Below, piece after piece: positions 29,851 to 39,924 of a DNA stretch of 44,626 nucleotides. The notes beneath the pieces were generated by a model. It had not been told where the DNA came from and searched no databases. It saw nothing but the letters and a program-made list of their open reading frames with translations. Both the position numbers and the translations under genes were made by a program. How positions within the stretch are numbered: the first letter of the stretch is position 1; each line of letters starts with the position of its first letter. Origin of the DNA: Candidatus Omnitrophota bacterium (lineage in GTDB: Bacteria; Omnitrophota; Gorgyraeia; Zapsychrales; Fredricksoniimonadaceae); the NCBI GenBank assembly GCA_015233165.1, contig JADFYF010000009.1:1-44626 (forward strand). Direction: 5' to 3'.

Positions 29851-30474
29851 TTATTTCTTAGGTAGCGTATCGAGATCGGCCAGGGCATGAGCAATTTCGG
29901 TGCTTAAGGATGTACACACAACACTAAGCGTCTGAGCTAACCCAGAATAATTATGAAGGACGATTGGTTGTCGGAATTCAGATCGTTTGATCATCATCAT
30001 TTTGACATTCTGAGTATCCATAATCTGCCATTGGGCCACCAAAGACACATCCTTATCTAACTCGCTATCCAATTGAACAATTTCGACGATCACTTGATAT
30101 TTAACAGGCATCGATGCACTCCAGGGATACATGGTCAATGTTACCCCCGGAAGCAACCCGGTCAAATCTTCTCTGATTTGACGCGCCAGCCCAAGATCTA
30201 AGATCTCTGCCCAACGATCAAATTGCGCAAATTTGAGCATCTTATCCTTATTGATGGTTACCATTTGCGGCCTGTCTAAATATTGAGGAATCTTCACTGG
30301 TCCTACCCCAATAATAACATCAGAAGACATCTTTATTGTCTGCCCCATCGGAGATTCTCTGACGCTCGAAAGGGCATAGAACCTCGACGTCGGACTACTC
30401 TGAGCAGAAACACAACCACCTAAGCCCAAGAACAAAAAGCCGATCGCAAAAAAATTCCTGTTGAACTGTTTCAT
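29851..30474 (-). CDS. ABC-type transport auxiliary lipoprotein (PqiC/ABC_trans_aux family)
   Basis: Lipobox GLGGCVS; 'FYALSSVRES...VIIGVGPVKIPQYLDRPQMVTINKDKMLKFAQFDRWAEIL'. Confidence 0.9.
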   Translation of the reverse strand: MKQFNRNFFAIGFLFLGLGGCVSAQSSPTSRFYALSSVRESPMGQTIKMSSDVIIGVGPVKIPQYLDRPQMVTINKDKMLKFAQFDRWAEILDLGLARQIREDLTGLLPGVTLTMYPWSASMPVKYQVIVEIVQLDSELDKDVSLVAQWQIMDTQNVKMMMIKRSEFRQPIVLHNYSGLAQTLSVVCTSLSTEIAHALADLDTLPKK

Positions 30475-30475
30475 A

Positions 30476-31192
30476 CTACTCCCCCTTCATCACAGACTTA
30501 CCCTTTAAAATCGATTCCGGATGCTGTTCAAGATATTCCGTCAACAAATGGAAGGAACGCATCGCTTCCTTTGTCTCCTGAAATGTGTTTTGCATCTCAT
30601 AAAGACTTCGCTGCAAGTCCGGTGAATTGACCAACCGATTAATCCCTTGAGAGGTCGCTTCCAAATTCTTTGAAATCTCTTTAATAGGGATCTCATTCAT
30701 CAGTTCAAAAATATCCGTCGATGTAGGAAGCGTTGGCAATTCCGGATACTGATTAATAATCGCCCGAAGCTTTGCCGGTTGGTCCGGATAAAAATCAAAA
30801 GAAATCATCAGCTGCCCGGTTAGGAAGCTCTGCACTTCAAGCTTGGCCCGAAGACCCAAGGCGATCATCTTTTGATCACCACCTACTTCACCAAAACTCG
30901 GAGCGCCTTTGATTCTTCCCTGTTCAATCTCAACAATGACCGGAAGCATAATCGTCCCTGCCTTTGCATCATAAATCAGACTAATATTTCTGACGGTGCC
31001 AATGCTGACTCCCCGAAACATCACTGGAGCGCCGATGGCTAAGCCTTTGACAGACCCATCAAAATACAGCACAAATTTGTTAGTCTGTTTAAACAGCTCC
31101 CCTGAACCAAAAACCACTATAGCAACAAGCAAGAGCGCCAACGCTCCGATAACAAATACACCCATTAACGTTTTATTCACTTTCTTGCTCAT
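30476..31192 (-). CDS. MlaD-family MCE protein
   Basis: N-terminal TM; 'LYFDGSVKGLAIGAPVMFRGVSIGTV' MCE domain. Confidence 0.92.
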   Translation of the reverse strand: MSKKVNKTLMGVFVIGALALLLVAIVVFGSGELFKQTNKFVLYFDGSVKGLAIGAPVMFRGVSIGTVRNISLIYDAKAGTIMLPVIVEIEQGRIKGAPSFGEVGGDQKMIALGLRAKLEVQSFLTGQLMISFDFYPDQPAKLRAIINQYPELPTLPTSTDIFELMNEIPIKEISKNLEATSQGINRLVNSPDLQRSLYEMQNTFQETKEAMRSFHLLTEYLEQHPESILKGKSVMKGE

Positions 31193-31204
31193 CGTTACAA
31201 CTCC

Positions 31205-31963
31205 TTACACTTTTGCTCTTGTTAAAAACTGAATGACCCTCGGATCTTTGGAATTCGCTAATAAATTCTTAGGATCTCCTGAAGCAATCATGGTCTGACT
31301 TTCCACATCTAAGAAGATCGAATTATTTCCTATGGCAAAGATACTGGGCAATTCATGCGTGATGACAACGATGGTTGCTCCTGAACTATCTCTGATATCC
31401 AAAATCAAATCGTCCAGCTTTCTGGAGTTGATCGGATCAAGACCGGCAGAGGGTTCATCAAAAAATATGATTTTCGGATCCAGCGCAATGGCGCGAGCCA
31501 GACTAGCTCTTCTTTGCATGCCTCCGCTTAATCCCGAGGGAAGATCATCTTCCTTCCCCTCTAAGCCTACTTTAGAAAGCTTTAGCGCCACCTTCTTCTT
31601 GATCTCAGAGGCCGATAGCTTTGTATAAAGCTGTAACGGCAGAGCCACATTCTCCTCGACCGTCAAAGAACTCCAGAGAGCTCCTCTTTGATAAAGAATT
31701 CCAAAACCTCTCGTCATCATCTGCATGCCCGTCTCATCTTCATCCCAAAAACTTTTCCCTTCATATAAAATCTTTCCCTTCATTGGCGCGCGTAATCCAA
31801 TTAAACTCTTAAGCAAGGTGCTTTTACCACAACCATTCATTCCCATCACAATGAAAATATCGCCTTTATTGATGCTGAAACTCAAATTATTCATCACCAC
31901 ATGATCTTCATAACCGATATCCAGACCTTGAACTTCAATAACAACCTCCGCTTGTGACGTCAT
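31205..31963 (-). CDS. Mla-type ABC transporter ATP-binding protein
   Basis: GMNGCGKSTLLKSL, LSGGMQRRASLARAI, IIFFDEPSAGLDP. Confidence 0.94.
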   Translation of the reverse strand: MTSQAEVVIEVQGLDIGYEDHVVMNNLSFSINKGDIFIVMGMNGCGKSTLLKSLIGLRAPMKGKILYEGKSFWDEDETGMQMMTRGFGILYQRGALWSSLTVEENVALPLQLYTKLSASEIKKKVALKLSKVGLEGKEDDLPSGLSGGMQRRASLARAIALDPKIIFFDEPSAGLDPINSRKLDDLILDIRDSSGATIVVITHELPSIFAIGNNSIFLDVESQTMIASGDPKNLLANSKDPRVIQFLTRAKV

Positions 31964-31966
31964 AGG

Positions 31967-32773
31967 CTACACTCCTAGAACCTGGCAGATATAGGTAATG
32001 ATGGCGGTGGCAATGACAATGCCGGTAATTCCACTGACAACGGCTGAGGTCGTCGCCATACCGACTCCGGCAGAATCTCGAATACAATTCATCCCACGAA
32101 GACAACCGGATACAGAAATAATCACCGCAAACGCAAGACTATGAACCAGCCCTATCCATACATAGCTGAGTTTAACTGAGAGCTGGGTATGGTTTATATA
32201 TTCCACAGGATTCAAATGAAGCATAACCGTACTGATCAAGAAACCACCGACGACTCCCATCAGATCCGCATAGATGGTCAGAATCGGCAACATAAGAACC
32301 AAGGCCAGAATACGAGGAACCACTAAGAACTCCACCGGCGAAACACCTAACGTTTTAAGGGCATCTATTTCTTCATTAGCCTGCATCATCCCAAGCTCTG
32401 CCCCAAACGACGCGCCGATACGACCCGCCACAATAATCCCCGTCATCACGGCCGACAACACCCGAACCATGGCAATTCCGACGATATCGGAAATATAAAT
32501 TTGCGCTCCAAACATTTTTAATTGTATCGATGCCACAAAAGCCAGAATCATACCGACTAACAGACTAATCAAAGAAACTAATAACAAGGAATCCACCCCA
32601 CACCTTCGAACAATGAGCAAAAAATCATTCCATCGAAAAAAAGACCTGCCTGTCATCAGACGCCCCAAGGACACGACAATATCCCCTAGAAAATTAAGCG
32701 CTACACGCAGACTCTCTGCCGTTTGCAGAACCTTTCCTCCTAAGCGATCAAGAAATAATTCCTGTGTTTTCAT
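31967..32773 (-). CDS. MlaE-family ABC transporter permease
   Basis: RMTGRS-type MlaE pattern; 'GRIGASFGAELGMMQANEEIDALKTLGVSPVEFLVVPRILAL'. Confidence 0.95.
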   Translation of the reverse strand: MKTQELFLDRLGGKVLQTAESLRVALNFLGDIVVSLGRLMTGRSFFRWNDFLLIVRRCGVDSLLLVSLISLLVGMILAFVASIQLKMFGAQIYISDIVGIAMVRVLSAVMTGIIVAGRIGASFGAELGMMQANEEIDALKTLGVSPVEFLVVPRILALVLMLPILTIYADLMGVVGGFLISTVMLHLNPVEYINHTQLSVKLSYVWIGLVHSLAFAVIISVSGCLRGMNCIRDSAGVGMATTSAVVSGITGIVIATAIITYICQVLGV

Positions 32774-32784
32774 TCTATGGCATC

Positions 32785-33123
32785 CTAAGGACTAGCATCT
32801 AAGGCTTTACTGCCATTGATACTCACAACGACATAAACAGCCTCTGACGAATTGTAATATCTGACAGATACAGAATCCCCCTCCCTGATATCTCCTAATG
32901 TCGCAGGAAGAGTTTCCCGACTAATAATGGCTTCCTTAGGAACAAAGAACACCATTTGATTCCCGAATGAACTTAAATAAATAACACTCTCCTGAGCTTT
33001 AACCTTAAGAACCTTTCCTGAGGCCTCTTCTATTTTTAAATGGTCAGGATTTTGCTGAGCATAGGCCAAGGAAACTATCCCGACTGTCATGAGTAAAATA
33101 AGAAATATTTTGCATTTATTCAT
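32785..33123 (-). CDS. Secreted hypothetical protein
   Basis: Signal peptide MNKCKIFLILLMTVGIVSLAYA; small beta-rich domain. Confidence 0.55.
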   Translation of the reverse strand: MNKCKIFLILLMTVGIVSLAYAQQNPDHLKIEEASGKVLKVKAQESVIYLSSFGNQMVFFVPKEAIISRETLPATLGDIREGDSVSVRYYNSSEAVYVVVSINGSKALDASP

Positions 33124-33134
33124 ACGGATCCTTC

Positions 33135-33581
33135 TCAGGTAAATAGTTTTAATTCTTTATCCTCTTCAATGACGTTTGTAATATCAGGTGTATGGGTATC
33201 GCGTTTCCCCTGTTTCAAATCCTCCTTGGTCTGCTCCGCCAATACGCCATATTTCTTCTGAATCGTTGCCAGATCCTCGTCGGTTAATTTCTCAATATCC
33301 ATCATTTCATTATGAGCGCCCTTAGTGGCACGGATAATCTCATCCAACTTGAGCTGAATGGCAATCGTGTGTCGATTCTGGCTATTCTGAATAATAAAAA
33401 GCATAAAGATAGATATCACCGACGATAATGTACTAATCAAGGACTGCCACGTCACACTAAAATGAAGAGGCAGTCCGACGATGACCCAGACTAAGACCAC
33501 CAGGAAGGCCACAAAGCTCATGGAAGACTGAGACGCTTTCTCAGAAATCCATTTGGCGATCAGGGACAGATATTCCATCAT
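33135..33581 (-). CDS. Low-affinity iron permease family protein
   Basis: 'VLVWVIVGLPLHFSVTWQSLISTLSSVISIFMLFIIQNSQNRHTIAIQLKLDEIIRATKGAHNEMMDIE'. Confidence 0.9.
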   Translation of the reverse strand: MMEYLSLIAKWISEKASQSSMSFVAFLVVLVWVIVGLPLHFSVTWQSLISTLSSVISIFMLFIIQNSQNRHTIAIQLKLDEIIRATKGAHNEMMDIEKLTDEDLATIQKKYGVLAEQTKEDLKQGKRDTHTPDITNVIEEDKELKLFT

Positions 33582-33582
33582 T

Positions 33583-33747
33583 CTACAAACGACCTAAAAG
33601 CATCAAGACAAGAATAATGACCAGCAAGGTACCCAGCATTCCTGTCGGGCCATATCCCCAATTCTTACTATGCGGCCAGGATGGTAATCCGCCGATTAAT
33701 AACACAATTAGAACGACGAGTAATATAGTTCCTGTTGTAATAACCAT
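33583..33747 (-). CDS. DUF3309 family 54-aa membrane protein
   Basis: MVITTGTILLVVLIVLLIGGLPSWPHSKNWGYGPTGMLGTLLVIILVLMLLGRL; AAGGAG SD; below the ORF-track length cutoff. Confidence 0.9.
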   Translation of the reverse strand: MVITTGTILLVVLIVLLIGGLPSWPHSKNWGYGPTGMLGTLLVIILVLMLLGRL

Positions 33748-33765
33748 TGTTGTCTCCTTGTTGAT

Positions 33766-33787
33766 CCCCCCTCATTACTGAGGGGGG
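33766..33787. promoter_or_regulatory. Strong perfect hairpin without U-tract
   Basis: CCCCCCTCA-TTAC-TGAGGGGGG, 9-bp perfect stem between 33804 gene and DUF3309. Confidence 0.6.
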
Positions 33788-33803
33788 AGTAGATTAATTC
33801 TGA

Positions 33804-34241
33804 TTAACGGTTCAATGCTAAACGATTACCCTCTTGATCTACCGATGAGAAATGCTCAGCAAGTTCGCCCTGAGACTTTAAACGACTGACCTGCATATTG
33901 CTTTGCGTTAACTTAACGCTACGGCCGGTTTCATCCTGAATGATTCTTTCCACCTGAGCTAAACTGGTACGCTTAGGATCAAATTTAACTTCTCTCAGAT
34001 GTCCATAACGTCCCCCTGGCAGATAAATCGTTCCGTTACTAAAATCGACTGCAAACGCAATGATACCGGGAATCAAGAAGAACAATAAACCGATCCCGTC
34101 AAGAATCACAACACCCGCATCTAAATGTCCGCCTCTTTGTCCCCGGCGTTCAGGATAAAAAAGCGTTCCGCATCCTGTTAATTGAAATACTAAAAGAACA
34201 ATCAGACTACCTTTCAGAACCTTTGTTATTGAGTTTTCCAT
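33804..34241 (-). CDS. Lipoprotein with 'YPERRGQRGG' signature
   Basis: Lipobox QLTGCGT; GTLFYPERRGQRGGHLDAGVVILDGIGLLFFLIPGIIAFAVDFSNGTIYLPGG. Confidence 0.75.
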   Translation of the reverse strand: MENSITKVLKGSLIVLLVFQLTGCGTLFYPERRGQRGGHLDAGVVILDGIGLLFFLIPGIIAFAVDFSNGTIYLPGGRYGHLREVKFDPKRTSLAQVERIIQDETGRSVKLTQSNMQVSRLKSQGELAEHFSSVDQEGNRLALNR

Positions 34242-34273
34242 AATTTTCTCCTCGATTAATAAAAACTTTCTAC

Positions 34274-35029
34274 TTACCTGACCTTTAGTCGACGATCGAT
34301 ACGATTAAAAGCTTCTTTGGACCCCTCCTTCATGGTCAGCGCCTTAGTTTCTAATTTGGGACTAGTATTCATAGACTCCATCGATTGATGGACAGCATCC
34401 AGATGAGCATAAGTAATCTGTGATCGATAAACCGTCACGCCCAGGGCAATGAATAACGCTCCGACAAAAAACGGAAACGTATGAAGCAAAAGACCAGGAC
34501 CGGTCACGATCAGAATGGTATTAAAAACAATTAACAACATCCGGGCTTCCGATACTCCAAAATAACTAAAACTTATTTTGAAATGATTCGTGATAGAAAA
34601 ATCCATAATCGTATGAACCATAAACCCTGCGCTCAACATCAGACACAGCATAGACAATAGTGAATACGAAACAGGTAATAAGAAGGAATAGCCAATCACA
34701 ATGGAAGACAGAAAGACATAATCTAAGAAATGATCCATATAAAATCCCCACTTAATCAGACCTGTATTCCGTGATCGTCCGACGGCACCATCGAGCATAT
34801 CGGTAACATATTGAAGAAATATGCAACCGCTAAACATCCATAACCAACTCATATCCGCCTGAGCCCTATAACCAGCAAAGATGATCCCCACCGACCAAAG
34901 AATGGTCATCAGCGTTAGTTGTACGGTGCCTATCGGCAAAGGAACATGCGGCAGCGCTGCTGCAATGAATTTCTTTTCATAAGGAACAAGAAAATGAACT
35001 AACTCTTTTTTATCGCCTGCGAATTCCAT
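34274..35029 (-). CDS. CDP-alcohol phosphatidyltransferase family protein
   Basis: DMLDGAVGRSRNTGLIKWGFYMDHFLD matches DxxDGxx(A/G)R...GxxxDxxxD. Confidence 0.85.
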   Translation of the reverse strand: MEFAGDKKELVHFLVPYEKKFIAAALPHVPLPIGTVQLTLMTILWSVGIIFAGYRAQADMSWLWMFSGCIFLQYVTDMLDGAVGRSRNTGLIKWGFYMDHFLDYVFLSSIVIGYSFLLPVSYSLLSMLCLMLSAGFMVHTIMDFSITNHFKISFSYFGVSEARMLLIVFNTILIVTGPGLLLHTFPFFVGALFIALGVTVYRSQITYAHLDAVHQSMESMNTSPKLETKALTMKEGSKEAFNRIDRRLKVR

Positions 35030-35050
35030 GATTGAACCCCTCTCTTTAAG

Positions 35051-37183
35051 TTAGAAACGACTCGTCACTCTCATCATCACCTGATGAGCACTATACCCAT
35101 CTGTTCTCCAGTTATAATCATAAACAGCTTCCAGCGACCAGGTTCTCTTGCCACACGTACATGACAACAAGGAAACGCCACCGCCGACATTAAACGTATT
35201 CGCATTCGGTCTTGGACCCGGCGTTGTAAATTCTCCTGATCCCGAAGCTGTATACGAAGCTGTCTGCGACATTCTTGGACTAAAAAGTTCATGAAGCCAT
35301 TGGGTATGAACTTCAGGAACAAGAGTCCCCCCCTTATAACTCAAAGGACGCTCCACCTTCACCCCCAACCCTGATTCCAGAAAATCATAGTTCTTCGACT
35401 TAACCCGAAGGTTGATATCCCCGGCTCCCGTTTCCGTATACCCTCTTTGATGCAAGCGGCTATACTGCATCGTCTTAATCGGCGTGATGACAAACTTCTT
35501 AACGGCCAGGTGATACCCACTGCTCGTAAAAAAGGTGTAATTCTGTCCTTGGTACCTGGAATTCGCTGTACGATCCACGCCGGGATAGACAATGTGTCTC
35601 ATCCCTGAATAGTCATTCCAACCAAAGGACGCGCTCGCATCCGTAAACCAAGGTCCATTTTCATGACCGATGTACGCCGTTGTTTGGTAGGTATTCATAT
35701 CCACATTAGCGTCGAATGTCTTTCCGTTAATAGTGCTTCGTCCATAACCAAGACCTAAACCTGCCCGGGTGTTAAGACCAATGGGAACATCGTAAGCAAT
35801 CATGCTGCCATAGGTTCTGCTGTCATACTCCGTGAAACCATTCCTGGCGCTTTGATTAGCAAAATTCCCAAACCCTTTAGCCCACCAACCACTCACAGGA
35901 GCATTATCTTGGCAGTTCGTATTTTCTTCCTCTGTCGTACTAAAATGGCTGCACATATCCAAACGAGATAACCAAAGATCCTGATACTGACGAATCCCTT
36001 GAAAGATCACCAGAGGAGCTGATAACGCCGGAGTGGATGGGGCTAACTGCGCTTCCGCATTTGCTACCGCATTGGCATTCGTCAGAGCATTGATCGACGT
36101 TAAAACCGTATTGATATCCGGCGTTGTCGGAATCGCTTCTAAAACAGGAATGACAGCGGCCGCAATGGGCTGATTCTGACCTGCCTGCAATGGCGTGCTC
36201 GATGTTTGTATTTGGCCCTGACCCGCCGGAGTCGTGACAATAGAAAATTTGTAAAGAGGATTGGTGGGATCTGCAACCGTAGCAATGGCGCCAGAACCGC
36301 TGCCCTGGACAACATTAAACTGATCTCCCACCTTGATTAAAGATGTTGAGGGGATATTCACATTAAGAGCCAGTCCTGTTCCAAGATCCGCAGGCCCACC
36401 TGTCACAACAACATGACCAAACACCGACGGGCTAAACAGGATGGTATCGATAACTCCGTTAGATGCCATCGTTAAAGCTCCGGAGATATTTAACGTATTG
36501 GTTCCCAGAGAAAAGGCATAGGTGTCAACGGCGCCACTGATGGTTGCGTTAACTCCGGCCGAATTGCTTCCGCCGACAACGTTAATCGATCTAACCCCAT
36601 TCGCCCCACCGACAGCGCCAAACAGTTCGCTTCCACCGGCCAAGGACAACGTCCCCGTCTGAGCTGTATTGGTTGTCATAGCTCCCGTCAATGTCGCATT
36701 GGCCACAAGACTGATCGTGCCGTCACCCGTAAAGTTCGTCGCTACAATATTGACTGGCCCCATAAAATTTGTTGTCCCCGTTGCAGAATCTAAGGTCCCT
36801 GAATAGACGGACCCAAGAAAATTGACCGTCGTGCCTGCCATCGATTGGATATAAAGAAGCCTTGTTCCGGTGGCCCCCATATCTCCATAGACGGTTGAAC
36901 TGCTATTGAATACGACAGTCCCTTGCAAATTCGAACTACTAGAGACAGCGGCCGGGACAGTTGCCAAAGAGATGTTGCTTGTAAAAATATCCTTCTCTGC
37001 CCCCCCTAAGGTCCCTACCAATAAGGTGGTTAATCCCGTCAGGGAAACGCCATTTAATCCCCCATCCACGCTTAACTGACCGGGAGAAGCAACGTCAGCG
37101 GGAATATTTTCCCTGGCAAAACCTGGTGAACTTAAGACTGTGACAACAACAGCCAAAAACATAACAAATAATATTCTCCTCAT
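35051..37183 (-). CDS. Autotransporter (type Va) with C-terminal beta-barrel
   Basis: Signal peptide; S/T/G-rich passenger; barrel 'GWWAKGFGNFANQSARNGFTEYDSRTYGSMIAYDVPIGLNTRAGLGLGYGRS' ending in ...VTSRF. Confidence 0.88.
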   Translation of the reverse strand: MRRILFVMFLAVVVTVLSSPGFARENIPADVASPGQLSVDGGLNGVSLTGLTTLLVGTLGGAEKDIFTSNISLATVPAAVSSSSNLQGTVVFNSSSTVYGDMGATGTRLLYIQSMAGTTVNFLGSVYSGTLDSATGTTNFMGPVNIVATNFTGDGTISLVANATLTGAMTTNTAQTGTLSLAGGSELFGAVGGANGVRSINVVGGSNSAGVNATISGAVDTYAFSLGTNTLNISGALTMASNGVIDTILFSPSVFGHVVVTGGPADLGTGLALNVNIPSTSLIKVGDQFNVVQGSGSGAIATVADPTNPLYKFSIVTTPAGQGQIQTSSTPLQAGQNQPIAAAVIPVLEAIPTTPDINTVLTSINALTNANAVANAEAQLAPSTPALSAPLVIFQGIRQYQDLWLSRLDMCSHFSTTEEENTNCQDNAPVSGWWAKGFGNFANQSARNGFTEYDSRTYGSMIAYDVPIGLNTRAGLGLGYGRSTINGKTFDANVDMNTYQTTAYIGHENGPWFTDASASFGWNDYSGMRHIVYPGVDRTANSRYQGQNYTFFTSSGYHLAVKKFVITPIKTMQYSRLHQRGYTETGAGDINLRVKSKNYDFLESGLGVKVERPLSYKGGTLVPEVHTQWLHELFSPRMSQTASYTASGSGEFTTPGPRPNANTFNVGGGVSLLSCTCGKRTWSLEAVYDYNWRTDGYSAHQVMMRVTSRF

Positions 37184-39510
37184 AGAAACAACTCCTTTGT
37201 ATCTGCATCCACGGTGGATGACTTATGAATGGGGTTAACTGCCAACAACTCTATCTGCTCAAAACTTAACTCTGCGATAATCGGCAAATGATCGGAAGCC
37301 AAGCGTTCTAACGCCGTATGAAACACCTCAATAGAATCCACCCGAAACTCCGGCGTCACAAAAATATGATCAATACGCATCAAAGGGTATCTTGCCAACC
37401 AAGTCTTCGTCGGTTTAGAACCTTCCACCATCAATTGACTATCCTTAAATCGTTTGCAGATTTCTTTATAGACAGGCGAGTTCGGCACCATATTGAGATC
37501 TCCGCACAAAATGACAGGTCCGCTGCAATCCGGATGTTCGACCCAATTGCCATCCAACAGGGCTTTAATCTGAAGCAGCCGTTCCTTAGGCCATAAACTC
37601 AAATGCGTATTAATAATATTGATTTTTGTTCCCTGAAAATCGACCACCACCCAAATGGCTCCACGAAATTCCAGGAAGGCCTTGTCCCACAACTTAGGTA
37701 AAACGTCTTTCTTAATTAACGCCATAGGATAGCGACTGAGAATGGCATTGCCGTATTGCTCATCATCCTTGCTAAAGGCGGGATGAAACTGAAGAAACAT
37801 GCCTAATCTTTGGGCAATTCTTTGCGCCTGATCAATTCCAAACGAACGCAAACGTCCTGAATCTAACTCTTGCAAGGCCACAACATCAGGTTTGTAGCGG
37901 GCAATGACCCGGATGATGCGATCGGTGGAAATCCGCCCGTCCATCCCCTTACATCCATGGACGTTATAACTCATCATGCGTAGCGACTTGGAATCAACAC
38001 TCTGAGGTGACTTAGAAATTCGATAAAAAGATTTTTCACTTAAGAAATTCTGCGCGGCTTTTCGTAAATCCATCGGTCGAATATAATTCTTGCCGTTAGA
38101 TTCAATATCCACATCCATCGGAAGAAGAGCAAAACCCTTTGTTTCTTCAGGCCCCGCTCCGGCATGAGCCCCATATTCCAATGGAAAGCTGATCGCCGCC
38201 TCGTCTTTGCACCATCCCAAAATAATAAAATCACCGGCATCAGAATGATGACAGACACGCAAAACGTCCTCGGTAACTTCACCAAGAAAAGGGTGATCCT
38301 CGCCAAAGACGTCCTTGCTCTGTTCAGGTAACATAAATGCGCCACGTTTAGTCCATGCTAAGGCTTTATGATTACCTAAAGGAACAATCACCAATGGAAT
38401 ATGCGCTTCCTCCACCAATTTCCGGGCGAAGAACTCTATCTGATTCTTGGCTAAATCTCTTTGCACATAAATATGCCCCACAGGACCCATGGCTGCGACA
38501 ATCGCTTTAGGCTCCTTAAATATTTTCTCAATCGCCTGATCAATCGTCATGCCGTATTTAATCAGATACGGAGCAGTCTTTTCCTGTCCATGGTCGCTGT
38601 ATACCCATAAATCATATTCGCGATACGCTGATTTCTTGATCACACGATCAATCCGTCGGATGGCATCATCAACTCCCAAAAGAGACCAATGCGCAAACTT
38701 GGAGGAAGGTCCTCGGCAATGAGCCTGTTCATCGTATCCTAATAAATTCAAATGAATAACCGGCAGGCCGCGAATGATATCTATCGAAGCCCCAGCGGTA
38801 ATAAATTCACGAAGAAAAACACAGATCAGAGCTCTTAACCAAATCAACTCTAATTCTCTTAAGAACACCCTTCCCTTAAGCGTCCCCCGAATACAGTCAA
38901 AAATGGAGATGACCAATTCCACCGTCAATAAAAGAACCGTTCTTATAAAAATGTCGATGTATAAAATCACCAGGAAAGGAAATACCAATGGATTAACCGC
39001 GTGTAAGAACCCCTTCCAACCCATATTCCCCCAACAAAAATGCGCCTCCTCGGCTCCTCCGGCAAAAATATTGGAATAGGAGCTTCCTCCCGATAACAAT
39101 CCCTGACCCTGCGTTTTTAAATCCGCCTCAACGCTAGAAACATAGGCGGTATCATTCATCTTGATAGGCTGTCCCGTCTTGTTATCTACAAAACTAAACG
39201 CAGGAACGCAGGTTTTGATACCGTAAAAGAGTTCTCCCTGGACAGAGGGTGTATTCGAAGGTACCCCTGAATAAAAAGTGTGAAGGGCATAACGTTCTTT
39301 CTGCAGCAGAGAATTAAGAAATGGAAGATGTCCGTCGCTGATAGCTTTCTGAAATTGAGTCTGAGATAACCCATCAATCTGAATCATCACGAGTCCGGGC
39401 TTCTGGGCCGACTCCTTTAACCTGGAGAGTCTAAGCAGACGAATAGCCCATTCACTGCGGCTAAGAAAAGACCGTAACTGTATTACAAATGTCTTCACCT
39501 GAATAATCAT
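37180..39510 (-). CDS. Fusion: alkaline-phosphatase/type-I phosphodiesterase-like domain + endonuclease/exonuclease/phosphatase (EEP) domain
   Basis: N-term 'GLVMIQIDGLSQTQFQKAISDGHLPFLNSLL...LWVYSDHGQEKT'; C-term 'MSYNVHGCKGMDGRISTDRIIRVIARYKPDVVALQELD...ILCGDLNMVPNSPVY...RIDHIFVTPEF...ASDHLPI'. Confidence 0.9.
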   Translation of the reverse strand: MIIQVKTFVIQLRSFLSRSEWAIRLLRLSRLKESAQKPGLVMIQIDGLSQTQFQKAISDGHLPFLNSLLQKERYALHTFYSGVPSNTPSVQGELFYGIKTCVPAFSFVDNKTGQPIKMNDTAYVSSVEADLKTQGQGLLSGGSSYSNIFAGGAEEAHFCWGNMGWKGFLHAVNPLVFPFLVILYIDIFIRTVLLLTVELVISIFDCIRGTLKGRVFLRELELIWLRALICVFLREFITAGASIDIIRGLPVIHLNLLGYDEQAHCRGPSSKFAHWSLLGVDDAIRRIDRVIKKSAYREYDLWVYSDHGQEKTAPYLIKYGMTIDQAIEKIFKEPKAIVAAMGPVGHIYVQRDLAKNQIEFFARKLVEEAHIPLVIVPLGNHKALAWTKRGAFMLPEQSKDVFGEDHPFLGEVTEDVLRVCHHSDAGDFIILGWCKDEAAISFPLEYGAHAGAGPEETKGFALLPMDVDIESNGKNYIRPMDLRKAAQNFLSEKSFYRISKSPQSVDSKSLRMMSYNVHGCKGMDGRISTDRIIRVIARYKPDVVALQELDSGRLRSFGIDQAQRIAQRLGMFLQFHPAFSKDDEQYGNAILSRYPMALIKKDVLPKLWDKAFLEFRGAIWVVVDFQGTKINIINTHLSLWPKERLLQIKALLDGNWVEHPDCSGPVILCGDLNMVPNSPVYKEICKRFKDSQLMVEGSKPTKTWLARYPLMRIDHIFVTPEFRVDSIEVFHTALERLASDHLPIIAELSFEQIELLAVNPIHKSSTVDADTKELFL

Positions 39511-39890
39511 GATTGACCTGTTAATTCCTTGATCGTGCTATCAGTATTAAACATAGCCATCCATCTGTCCTTGGTAAAAAAATACGCAACAATAGCTGCT
39601 GCTGACAGAAGGTAAAAAACAGCGCAAATCAAGGTGACCGTCACTTTGACAGACACCTCCCATGGGGCATAAATGAAAATCGTACAATGAATAAGAACGA
39701 CACCTGTCAAAAGAAGCACCAGGCATGCCCCTGACCCCAAAAGACTAATAAATAATAAACGGGATACCTTAACAGCATGCAAATACATCGTCGCCAGCCT
39801 GACCCTCGTTACATCTTCCGCACACGCCACTGTCCCCTGCAAAAATTTGGAAACAAAAATACATAAACCCGTCATGAGAATTTTATTCAT
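39507..39890 (-). CDS. Small membrane protein, two predicted TM helices
   Basis: Hydrophobic segments LLFISLLGSGACLVLLLTGVVLI and VTVTLICAVFYLLSAAAIVAYFF. Confidence 0.6.
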   Translation of the reverse strand: MNKILMTGLCIFVSKFLQGTVACAEDVTRVRLATMYLHAVKVSRLLFISLLGSGACLVLLLTGVVLIHCTIFIYAPWEVSVKVTVTLICAVFYLLSAAAIVAYFFTKDRWMAMFNTDSTIKELTGQS

Positions 39891-39924
39891 TGTGTCCTTT
39901 TGGAGAAATTTGATTAAAACCTGC

